Shown: positions 37,993-50,500 of the stretch, piece by piece
Numbering within the stretch: position 1 is the stretch's first letter
Layout: every line of letters starts with the position of its first letter
Source: Owenia fusiformis
Lineage: Eukaryota > Annelida > Polychaeta > Sabellida > Oweniidae
Reading direction: 5' to 3'
NCBI GenBank assembly: GCA_903813345.2
Contig: CAIIXF020000007.1
Location: 15,048,714 to 15,112,713 of the forward strand
Length of the DNA stretch: 64,000 nt
Position numbers and translations under genes: made by a program
The notes under the pieces: model-generated
Databases searched by the model: none
What the model saw: only the letters and a program-made list of their open reading frames with translations
Told to the model about the DNA's origin: nothing

Positions 37993-40900
37993 CTAAATTC
38001 ATCAGTTTACTGCACATTACGCCTGCTTTGGACAATTTTGACATTTTTACATATTGTAGATTCAAATGTCCTCTTTTGAATATCCATAATTTAATTTGAG
38101 TGATATTTCTATATTTTTCATAAAAAAATTATGAGCCCATGGGACTTTTCTCCAAACCGAGTTTTGACTAATAGAAACTGAATTGTGACATCTAAATATA
38201 GATGTCACCCTAATGAATATTTACCGTTTTAGTTGTGACTAACACTTGTCCATTCTTCTTGAACCAAATCAGTCCACTGGTATTTGAATTACCAGACACC
38301 TCCAGCAAAATATTTAGATATAACTTTCACCCATTACAGACAAGATGATTTCAATAATTGGTTGAAGAGAAAAACAATGTTGAATTTAGTTCACCATATT
38401 CTTGCTACCTATCCTTTGAATTAAATCCATCAACCAGTATTTGGGTTATCACCCAGAGACAGACGAATGAAAGGACAGACGGACAGCTTCTCTATATCCC
38501 CCTTAAACTTTGGTGGAATAATTACTGTGCAACATTGGAAATATAAGGGCGAGTTTTGTGTAAAAAAACAATAGAAAAACATGTTATTAGATAAGCTGTA
38601 CATAACAGTAATTTATTCTGGACTAATCAATGCACATTGAAACAAGTTTACAAATTGTGAGGAACAATTTTAGTCTTACAAAATTTACAAACAATCAAAT
38701 GATGTAAAACTATTCACAGATATTCTAATTAGTCTTGCATTTGTGTAAATCTACTATATCTGGTACATGCTTGTCATTACTGTGACCATTTATTCTTAAA
38801 AATATACATATAGCTTTGTACAATAAAATAAATCACATAATCACTTTTAACATTGGTGTAAGTCATGAACATTTAATTTTACTCTTAAACATATTCAGTT
38901 ATTGAGAAACTAAGGTGTTATAGACGAAATAACAACCTATCCTAAACAAAGAGTGAATATTTCATATTGACTCCATTTTGTGATAACAATGTTTACCAAG
39001 CACATTAACATATATATTTTTTATTATTTATTATTCAGGCAAATATTCGCTAATTTATTTGTAATGAATCTGATTATCATTAAAACAATTTTCTGAATAA
39101 AATGAGTTTCTACAATACATATCTCTAGAAAGTTGTAAAATATTCTGTAAGAAATTGAGCCTAAACTTCTGCATGACTGAGAAAATTGGTCCCTATTAGG
39201 CTATATGTATTTATTTACAGTCATATAATTTATAATACATAAAGTGCAGCATTCAATTCAAACATTGCAGATCTACAAGCAAATAAATATGAATAAATGT
39301 ATAGAAAGAGATGTCCATCTAAAAAGATTCCTCACACATTTTTGATCAGATAAATATTCGGAATAAAAAGAGCTGTAGGTGGAACATAATATCAATAAAT
39401 TAACTTAAAAACAGATCTTACTTGAAAAATAGAAATCAAAGTCATATTTATTCATTTCTCAAGCAAAAATCTGAAGCATCAATATCTTAAAGACTGACAG
39501 GTTTGTGTAAAACAAAAAACAATAAATTGTAACATAAATGTATAAAATAAAAGATCTAGTTTTCCAAATGACTATGTATTAACATAAATAAAGGAGTATG
39601 TGAAAATGATATTCCTTGGAACATATTCATATATTGAACAAGGCCATCAAGTGCCCTGAGGACAATAATAAATGTTATTAATAATAAATATTGAAGAAAA
39701 TCATCTTAAAAGTGTGACACACAAACTTCATAAATGTTTACAAAAAGGTATTGAGAGAGATGCATGCAGAAATTAGTCTTTAACAAGATTAATACAAATA
39801 CAAATCCTAGGACTAACAAGACTGAGAAAAACTAGTGAAAGGCTAATTGTTTCATCTATTTTTTACAATCAGTGAATTAACACTTTTAAATATACAAGAT
39901 GTGGTTATATAGCCTAGTATAGAAAAATATTACTTTGCTGATTTATACATATATCTGTTCAATAGTTCTATACTCTCTACACTTTCAATCTGAACTGATA
40001 TGTTCCTTAATGTCATAATGCCCCATACTACAGTAAAACAACATCTTTGTGTCATGGAATCAACAAATCTTCAACAATTTTGAATGATAAAGGTGTTATC
40101 TTGTGGGTAAAAAGTGTAAAATCAGTCAATTTATTAAATTCCAAAGTCTCAGTTATTTTGTGAAATGCAATTTAACATACTCATCAAGTCAGCCTGAGTT
40201 ATTCATAAGTTGTTTTCTTTGTAGCTCACATCACATTTTCGTAATAAATATAAATACTTGCTGATTAAACCTCCCATCTGTCAGGTAGAGCTCCGACTGA
40301 ACTACTGACTTTTGTTCACTCCAGAGTGGTTTTGAATTTTTATCCTCTTGGTTCAGTTTATGCATCCAGCTCAAACAATGCACTTATTATTGGCATGTAT
40401 AGTATCCAGAGGAGTATCACATTCTCATTTAATCTTTGCCAATAAGCAGAGCCAACAGCCGGGATATCATGAAAAAAGGCATATAATGTGAAAGCATAAA
40501 CTGAACCAATCAACTGAGAGGCAAATTCAGAAAGTACATTGTCAAAGCTTTAGTATTAAGTACATCTCAAACCTACTGCTTCATCAACTAAAACAAGATA
40601 GTATTTTTCCTAAGTTGGGTAGTCCTTTGCACTGCAATGCAATATGTGTGGTGTAATTTAGACTCTCTCTTCCATGTTTTAACGTTATTAGTTAATATTT
40701 CCATTTGTTTTGTGCCTATTACATGGTGTGTATGTGTAATGTGTATTACAATTCAATAACACTCTGCATGGGTTATTACTTATGTATGTATCCAATGTGT
40801 GTCTCTGAGAGCTTTATGTAGTTACTGTTTCGGGGTAAATACAAAACATCTTTGTTTCTGCAAAACAAAACAATCAATTAGACATTCAGCTTGTTAAAGA

Positions 40901-41385
40901 TAACTTCAATCAAGTTTATAATGCAGTCTACTCTGCAATGTTATACAAGGCATTAACATGACAAAATGTCACCACCTAGTTGCTCACAATATTATGAATC
41001 TTTTTTCTTTACCTTGAGAAGGTAATTAAAGGTTGAATCTCATCTATAGTCAGGTTTAAACTTTTGAAAACTTGTAAATGATTTTGAAAAATTGGTTATT
41101 TAAAGCAAGTTGAGAAAATACCTTTTTAACCTTTTTTGACCTTTAGAAAGTCATTATAGCTCAAATATTTAATCAAAAGTCAGATTTGACATTCTGAGAA
41201 CTTGTGGATGACTTTGAAAAACAATTTGAAGCAACTGCCAATCGCCGTCACAAAAAAGGAAACCGTAACAATATGTCAACACTTTTTGGGGGTGACATAA
41301 TAATGCACTTACTTAACAAGATCAAACATGTTCAAAAATACTAAGCCTATTGAGGTTCAAATCTCATTTATAATCTATAGTAAAT
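37993..41385. other. AT-rich DNA, probable PLXDC 3' flank
   Basis: No gene seen on either strand. It lies downstream of the PLXDC stop codon and could hold its 3' UTR. A repeat-like piece with GGACAGACGGACAG is at about 38455-38490, and one MITE copy is at 40945-41295. The remainder shows no structure I can support. Confidence 0.4.
40945..41295 (+). mobile_element. TGTCACCACC-family MITE, diverged
   Basis: Head ACAAGGCATTAACATGACAA then AATGTCACCACCTAG; body with two decayed 140 bp-type units (TTGACCTTTAGAAAGTCA); tail GCCAATCGCCGTCACAAAAA and GGGGGTGACATAATAA. Confidence 0.8.
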
Positions 41386-41516
41386 AGACTCTCCGACCCC
41401 AGAGAAAGTTCAACCCCAGAGAAAGTGTATATCTCATCTCTAAGCATTAGACTCTCCAAATCCAGAGAAAGTATAAATCTCACCTCTAAGCATTAGACTC
41501 TCCAACCCCAGAGACA
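41386..41516 (-). repeat. 46 bp tandem repeat seeded from PLXDC last exon
   Basis: Two to three units of about 46 bp. On the coding strand each contains CTCTGG.GTTGGAGAGTCTAA, then TGCTTAGAGGTGAGATTT. The right-most unit is in frame as the C-terminal residues and stop (GVGESNA, TAG) of PLXDC. Each complete unit also repeats a donor-like AGAG/GTGAGA just after the stop. Confidence 0.8.
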
Positions 41517-44500
41517 GCATATTTTTCGCCTGTTCCCTCGCCTCCTTTCCAGAACTTAATTTTTTGAGCTAGCTGACTTGGCCGGTTCTAGAAATTAGCA
41601 AAAAATATAACATGTAATCAGTTTATAATTTCAATATTAATATGTATGTACTCTAATCCTTGATGTATTGTATTGAAAAATAATTTTTACACTTAGATCA
41701 GAACATTCCTGCTGGATGAAGAGTTGTATCAATCATTTAAAAAAGGCAATTTGGAAACATTAAGTTATGTTGTGCCAAATGTTTCCACTATAGTTTTGCT
41801 TTCTAATGGAAATAGAAATATTAAGTGTACTTTACAATGAAAAGTACTAAAATCAACAATGGGATCTGTCTACAGATTAGTATACAGTTACACATACATA
41901 CCCTGTTCTGTTGCATTAAGTAAAAAAAATTATATTTAGTTTTTAAAACAAAGATCATGTCTAAACTACAATTTAAATTCCCTGAATACATATGCTTGTA
42001 CAAATACCTTAAAATGATAATGTGAGTTTTCCGCATTTGAACTCATTCTATCCACAGGCTACTACCTACACCCTCTATATGTCAATATAAATATTCAGAA
42101 CATTCAGCCAAAAGGAATATGTCGTAGCTTGTGATGCTATAGTGAATATGCGAACAATTAAATAAGCAATGCAGTTTTGAAGCAGAAAATATATGCTGAG
42201 AAAATGTTATTTTATCAAAACTGCAAACAAGTCCCTTACCAGACAGTTTTTCTATTGATGGCTCTTTGAATAACTGTGCAAATGATCCTCTACTCTTGCA
42301 AGCTTATATACTAACCTCAATGAGCCACATTCCAGCCCTGGAGTTTGGATTCTTGTAGGCGTAGACAATTCCCCCGACCAATGCTGCTACCAGAGCCACA
42401 AGCAGGACAACAATAGCTACTATGCCAAATGGACTCATCCCACCTGCAGGAAGATTTTTTTTTTTTTTATAAAATCAAACTTTATTAATAAACATATTTT
42501 ACATTACATGCATACAATTAGATAAAATACAAAAAATACAATTATAGAAATTTCAAGTTACATTACATCTTTCTGATCATTATCTCAGTATCAAAAATTG
42601 CTTTTACATTACAAGCTGTATTGACCCTTTTTTTAAAATCATGTATAGATTTTTTAATTACCAATGTTTTAAGTAAATCTTCTTTTTTAACAATTGCATT
42701 TCCAATTTTTTGATCATTTGTAACATTTACATCATTCCAAATTGATTTAATACAGTCACAATTGATAAAGAAGTGGTCAATGTCATCTTTTACATGTGCG
42801 TTACAAAAGTTACAGATGTCAGAGTTTTCTATGTTACATTTCTTCAAATAAATATTTTGAGGGTAAATACCATGTAAAATTTTCCATTGAATTACCAAAA
42901 GGGTAGTATCGGTTGTACATTCAAAAAACTGAGACCAGACTTTATCGTTTAGAACCTCACCATTAAATTTTATGTCACACTTTCTCTCTAAAACAATTTT
43001 TGTTCTCACAATTCTTGTGTTTAAAAGATGGCTCTCAATGCCTTTAAAAAATAATTTTGTACAAGGTGTTTTCATTTCATATTTGATAAGGAGATCTTGT
43101 GTTTAATACCACCTGCAGGAAGATATGTGTTAGAACAAGGCTGTTGAAGATGCCCCTCAAAGCTTTGCACTAAATTCTAAATGTTACATATTGATGTTTG
43201 GAAGCAATGAACATAAATCATATTGTTTAACAGATTTACAATGAATGTTTGTTCGCTTAATAATAAGCGACTAGTATTTCATTTCAAATATCTTTATTTT
43301 TACTATTACCAAAATAGACGGTATACATCTCAAGAACATACACAAACATGTATATACAGTGTGTAGATTTAATCAATGGGTCAGAATGCAATGTGGGAAA
43401 AGTGCAATGATTTTGATAAACTTCAGTGATATATTTCAGTTTAATTTTATTTCATTAAGCTTCATTTGGACACATATGAAAACTTATTGATGTCAATATC
43501 TTAATTAATGCCATATTGCATTCTGAATCTTTCAATTTAACTAAACCATGATGTTATAGAAACAAGACAATTTTAAAATGTACATGTTCCTTTATTTATA
43601 ACATTAACACATATTGAATGATCAATTAATATTTTAAGACATGTATCCAAGATATGAGAAACTTAAAATATCGAATTTCTAATTACAGTTTTTGATACGC
43701 TACATCTGTCTCCTTTATTTTCATAACAACTTATTCAATTTTTATAAATCATGAAAATTCTTTAATGAATCTAAATAACTTTTCATTGTTGTCATTTTTG
43801 GGTTGAGAATTTTTTGGGAATTTTGCATCAAGCATACATGCCTCAAAATACCTAGAAATCACAAAAATCATGAAGTTATAACTCCTACCAATGGGGTAGC
43901 TTAATAAATGGGTAGGGGTCATACATGCACATTTTGGCAGGGACATAATAATCAAATATAAACACAACACAAATACCACTCAATGATCTAAAAAACAAAA
44001 ACTTAAAGAATCAAATCTGACCATATTATATCGGAATCAAAAAGGAATAAAGAGGGTTTTTGAAATATCAAAATCAGAAATACAGAGTTTTTTCATCAAA
44101 CCACATTTTCAGATTACTTTTTGGTTAGCTGCAGCAAAATAAATTTGATCATATTAGTTGTAGGCTATATAATGAGGCTAATATCAATGACTGTGCAACA
44201 ATCAAGGAGCACTGTAGAAGCCTATAACATATCGTAAAATTATGGTTGAAAAATAGGATGGCGTAAAAATGGGGAAAATTCATTTGGTTCATTTCATAAT
44301 AGGAACTCATTGGAAGAATCTACTGAGCATGTTGTTAAGCATGCATGATGTCATAGTACCTTGACCTGGGGTACCATCTAGTTTATCCCCCTTTGGTTCA
44401 CTACCTGTTTGGATGCCAGTTCCCCCTGAACCTCCTGGACAAACCTTGAGATCCTAATAATGACATACACATAAACACTAAGAAAAAAAGTACACATCCT

Positions 44501-47500
44501 GTTTAGGGGAAGGGTGTACATTTAACATGCACACCCAATATGGAGAGGGTCTGTACATGTGACAAAAGTATCACACTGGTCTTGTGGAATCTCAAACATG
44601 TTATCAAATTAAAAGCATGAGGAGGTGATTTTCTTTTGCTTTTTTAAGAAGGTAACAATAATTTGGGGTGATAGAATAATATAATATATTCGCTATAAAG
44701 GTCAAGTATATTCATACTCAATAAAGTATGACCATTCATCTGAGATTTTTACATTTGTTTGGGATGTATGAATTCCAGGACCAGTGTGTTACCATCAGTA
44801 ACTGTAAGGCAGTATACAACACTGAAGCAGATCCGTCAGATAGAATGAGTAGAAACCTATAAAACAACATGAATTATAAATTAACACACTAACTTTGTCT
44901 CTTTTGCATACATGATACAATTCCTGATTAGCCAAGAGGACATGTATGCAGCCTCTCTGTGTGTCATAAGCAGTAGCATATGAAAAGAATGGACCATACA
45001 GGCTGAGTTAAAAAAGTAGAACAAGCATCTTTGAAATGTTACCAGAACTTTGCTCATGAAAATGATCAAATGATCTACCCCAAAATGGTGTTCATAAATC
45101 AGTCTTCTCCAATTTTGTTCAACTTGAGTGGTTGAAGAGTGCCTGTGCAAAATAATCTTAATTAAAATAAAAAAGCATGTGGCCTTAATGTAAAATGAGT
45201 GGTGCAACTTATAACAGAGTGGTTATATCACCACTCAATATTGTCTCATGGAGAAAACTGTGGTTGAATTGTATCATGTACTAAGCAAATTGAGAATTGT
45301 TTATATACAGCGTAGGCCAAAAAAACATCCAATTTTCATTTTTTATTTTTGAAAATGCATGAATTTTGATAATACTTTCGCAGCGGATGTAGGAATCACT
45401 TTTGCAATTGTTCCTGAAATGGGATAAATAAATCTTCAGGATTAAACAAATGGACATTTTTTGGCCCACCCTGTACATATGTGCATGCTCACCTGGTGGA
45501 GAGGCTTGTTTATCTGTATTGGGGGTATCAGGAAACCCTTCACAACTTGAAGCATGCTTAAAGCAACATAGCAACATAATTAAACCCAGATCCAAATACA
45601 TGTATACTAACCTTCTGAGCCATCACACTTTTCACCATGCTTTAAAACAGTATATTATAGTGATTACAACAAATAAAAAATGATATATCATAATTATGCA
45701 CTATAAAGCATTGCTTATGATTTCGGGGGTATATGACTTTTATGCATAAATGGATATTTTATTTGTTAGAAGTTAGATAAGAAAAGTAAGTTTCAGATAA
45801 AATACCCAAGAATGGAAAAGACATATGAGAAGGAAATCAGGGAACTGTTTTTTTATTGCAATTTGCTAAATCCCATGGATATGGTCCTTCCATGCATTTA
45901 AAAAGGTATGACCTATATCTTGTTGCAATATATATTTTATGTGACCATAACAATGGGTTAACAGGATATTCACATTTAGATATAATTAGAAATAATATAA
46001 AACGGAGGCAAAAAGAGGTTTTATGAAGAATGCCCCCTATAACATTCAATACAAACACATGTTATCTTTTAGTATCTAGTATGCCCCCTATAACATTCAA
46101 TACAAACACATATTATCTTTTCATTATCTCATTCTTATTCTTAATAGAGTTTGGCCTTTTCACCTAGGAATGTAAGATGATGCATAATATCCACACTGGG
46201 GGCATTTAATATATCAACTTGCTCCCTTAAGATACATGTAATGAACCTAATTAATCCTCAAAGCCTACAAGAACATTATTTATATGAACAGAGGCGTGTT
46301 GAATCCATAATTCCAGTAAAACTTATTAAGAATAGAAATGAACACCATCAACACAAACAAAAGCACGTGGAATCCAAAATTCCAGTGAAACTAAAATTGG
46401 TGTTACAATTCCTGCAAAAACAATTTTAGATTAAAAGAATGTGTAAAATCAAGAAGTGTTTGACATCTGATTATATTCTTTTGTGATACAGATCTACTAC
46501 ATGGCTATCAAAAAAGCAGTGCTAAATATCTTGAACTTTGCATGAAGGGAATGCATTTGATTACAAATTAATCGCTTCTCAAAATTTCACAGAATAAAAT
46601 GTAGAACAGCTTGAATTTAAATTGAAATAATAATTTGAAAAAGTTTCCACAAAATAATCTTTTCATAATAATTAGACACCAAGATTGCAAGTAATCTTAT
46701 GGAGGCCCGAAAATCCCTTTTAATAAGTAAATGAGTAATAAATAGGAAGTCGGAATCAAGAAAGTTTATATGAGTAAGTAAATAAGCAAGTAAGTAAATA
46801 GGCAAGTTACTAAGCAAGCAAGTAAGTTAGTTTGTTCCGAAGTTAGTTGCAAATTAGTTGTCATGTATTTTGCCAAGCAAACCCAAAACTTGATCAAATA
46901 TTGGCGCTTAAGTCCGCTCTTTTCGTGGAATTTTGATGCCAAAAATGTGACACCTGTAATACAGGCTCACACATGCGTGCTCACCAGCACAGGACAACAG
47001 CGATATTGGTGTTTTTCAAAATCAAGTCAATTTGAAGTTAAAAATTGCCTTTTTTGACTGTTTGTAATGTTTTCCAACATCTCAAAAATCTAGGAAAGAT
47101 TTCTTTAGGCGGCAAAAGGCTAACATAATAGAATACATTTGTTCTATCTAAATGCTTAATTTTAGGCAAAAGCTTGAAGTGTAGTGTCAGGCTTTGAGAA
47201 ACTTTGATTTGACCTAGAGTTTGAACTTGATCTTGATTGAAATCAATTTCTCCCAATTTCAGCCAAGCTTCCTAATTGAAGCATATAGTTGATCACTACT
47301 AGTATATAAAATACCTCAAAGTAGAATCAAATTGCTTCGATAGAATTATGATAAATAAAAAAGCTAAGAAAGCTATAGGAAGCCTCCTTTAGAGGGCCTC
47401 CTAATTACAAATTTATACACCTGAGAATTTTCACAGAATAATGTTAAGATGACCAAAATATAACCTAGCAAATTTAAACAAGATAATCTTTTCATCTTGG

Positions 47501-50500
47501 CTTACAAATCAATGAACCTTTCAGAAGCATCTTAACTAAGCATATGGCAATATGTTATTGCTGATGATAGGCTGCAATGTAACATAATTATTACCACCGG
47601 ATCACAATCTCCAACATTGTTATCAACTGCAGCTTGGCTATTCCCACCAGCAGCAGTATCAGCATTACCAACTGTTACTTGAGCAGGTTGACTATTTATG
47701 GTAGTCACATCAGGGTCACTACTAATAGCTTTTGTAGGGTTAGCAATAGAAGTGGAGCGGTCATCACATTGTGTGGTACTCTGCCATGCCTGATTTGAAT
47801 AATCTCAACTGTTTTATGTAGTTCAGAAAGGTCCTGATGGTGTTTAGTTAGTTTTAGCGTATAACATATCCATCTATTATCCAAGCAAACACAATGATTT
47901 CAAAAACTAAGCTAGTCACCATTGATCAAATATGATAATTTATTTCATGAAAGTACGTACCAATGAAATAAATGACACATCAGGTAGATAACCAGCCTTC
48001 AAATTGTTTGTACAACCATTTACTAACCACAACCTAACTTAACTAATATTACACCTGCATCAATAATCAAATTAAAATGTGAGGAATCAAATCTAAATGA
48101 ACACTGAAATCCAACATAGACAAGTTATATAAGTTATATGTCCTCTTTGTTATAATATGGCACAGTAAAATCTGTCCAAATACTCCTAATTCTAAATTTG
48201 CATTGAGAGCACTGGGTTACAATGGGACAGGTATATTACAAAATGTTGGAAAAATGAAATCATTTTAGTGTCTCGAGAACAGCTATGGTTACACAATTGG
48301 CGTCCAGGAGGGGTGCGTTTGGTGCGGCCGCACCCCCTTTTTGAGCCAATCCAGAGGACATTGTTCATGGTGCTGAGAAGGAGACTCAGAGGAAAGAAGA
48401 AAATTTTGCTCTTGTGAAAGAGATGGAGAAGGAATGCTTCAAAGGCATCACATGCAAGTTATGATGAAGGAGACTTTTAGTTATAGATGCACCCCTCTTG
48501 GAAAAACCATGGGGACACCCCTGAACACTGAACAAATATTTCATCCTATTGAGGTGAAGACCTGTGCATTTTTCACAAGTAATATTCCACAAAGCCTATT
48601 GGGCTCTTGGAATATCAGGTATTCATGAAAAAATGAAATGAAATATTAGTTTTATGTTATATGACTATCAATATTACTATTCAATATTTTTAAATCATAT
48701 TATAAACACTGAGAAATACATTTGTATAGGTTCACACATTTGTTATGTACACCTACTCTAGACAAAATAAATTCCCAGGAATGATGAATAAATCTATTTA
48801 TTCACAGATTGCCTGCTATGACATAATAAAGATGGCCATTAGCCAATGAATATCTGATAACCTTTTTAACAAATAATATAATTGAACCCTTCACAGTGAC
48901 ACAGTAAAACTCATTATACAATATATTTACTATACAATGTATTCTGCTATACAAATCACAACTGTTATCATTTGTGGAGGCTACTAAAATAACTGAATTT
49001 CAATGACAACCAAATCATTCAGAATCAGTTAATCCAAAGGAAAACACATGAATGTAAACTGAAATATTATAATTTATAAATATCTCCAAAACCTTAATGC
49101 TAGTATACAAATAAGCAATAACATGATTTTGTAAAATCAGGGCTACACTAATCAAATTAAATGTTTAGCATTATTGAGTTTTAATTATGGAATAACATTA
49201 GCTAAAATACGGCTAACATTGTGAAACAAAACCAATAAATTAAGAGTCTACAATAAAATATGATGCACATATAATTATCACTATATTCTATACTTGTATT
49301 TTGAAATGAAACCAAGAGGATATGCTAAACATTTTATTTATTTACCATTGCCCTTAGAAATGTTGTATACATCAATAAATTGAAACACAACTGTTAAATT
49401 ACAGATTAAACATGTTCATCAAATTACATAAAAATAACATTCTGTAATAATTGAAATCAAGCAATAGTGCTTATGGTATACTCAAAATACATATATATTA
49501 TTTATATAGGCACAGGGCTGGGTATTTAAAGGTAATCTTAATTCTAGTTTTCATAAATATACAAGATTAGGGTCTAAATACTGAACATGTATTGACTAAT
49601 CACTTAAAAAATAAATGTTCAGCATACCTTAGCTGGGCAATTCTGTTGCAGCCATTCCTGTCTATTTCGATCCAGGCCATTGGAGCATCTCTTTAGAGAA
49701 CCACACCAACCACAGTCAAAGCCTATTTTTGCCTCAAGGCATTGTGTACATGACTTCAGTAAGTTGCATGCTGGAATTCAATTCATTTCTTATTGATTTG
49801 TTATACAAGACATGGGCAAATCTGGTACAATGACACATGCTACAAGTGTATGATGTTTCAACATTTAGTTATAGATAAATTTTCACTCAACAATAACTTT
49901 ACTTTTTCTGCACTCTACAGTTCTTTATTCTACAATAACTTGTTTTTATTGAGTTCTTTACTCCCACAATTAATTATCTACAAGATAATTAATTGTAATC
50001 TTGCAATATATTTTGCAGCATATTGTGCAAAGTACTTCAACATGAACAACACTGTTCTTTTCTCAACATGCCGTTTCTCAAATAAATTTGGACATGCTCC
50101 ATGTACATAAATATTTTTCATGCATCTATCAGTTTCACCTACATATAGTTTCAAAAACAGGTGGAAATTTTAAAAAAAACTATGCAAAGTGATAACAATA
50201 TGCAGTACAACCTGTGTATATGCACACCTTACCAATCTGAACACCTTTTAATGTGAATGCTTTTTAGGCCAACTTTATCTGCTATAGACTTCCAGTATTA
50301 ATAATCATAGAAATGTGAACTATGGAAGGCATGGCATTTGGTTTAGATATATTTTCCTGTATCTATATAGACATAAACATCACTGACTGCAAAACTATAA
50401 TAAATATTCCAGTACTAATGAGAATGAAAGTATGTATCGACTCAAATCTGCTACATTAACTGATTGACAAATGAATAATGAAGATATCTACAATTATGTG

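Noticed and set aside
46241-46429. 62 aa frame with an internal duplication (VESIIPVKL / VESKIPVKL)
   Set aside because: Looks like a protein repeat but lies in a PLXDC intron, with no splice sites or family match; a 69 bp local DNA duplication explains it.
48295-48545. Stretch with GGTGCGGCCGCACCCCC and two ACACCCCTG-like phrases suggesting a MITE
   Set aside because: Possible inverted ends (GGGGTG / CACCCC) but the arms are too short and uneven to support a call.
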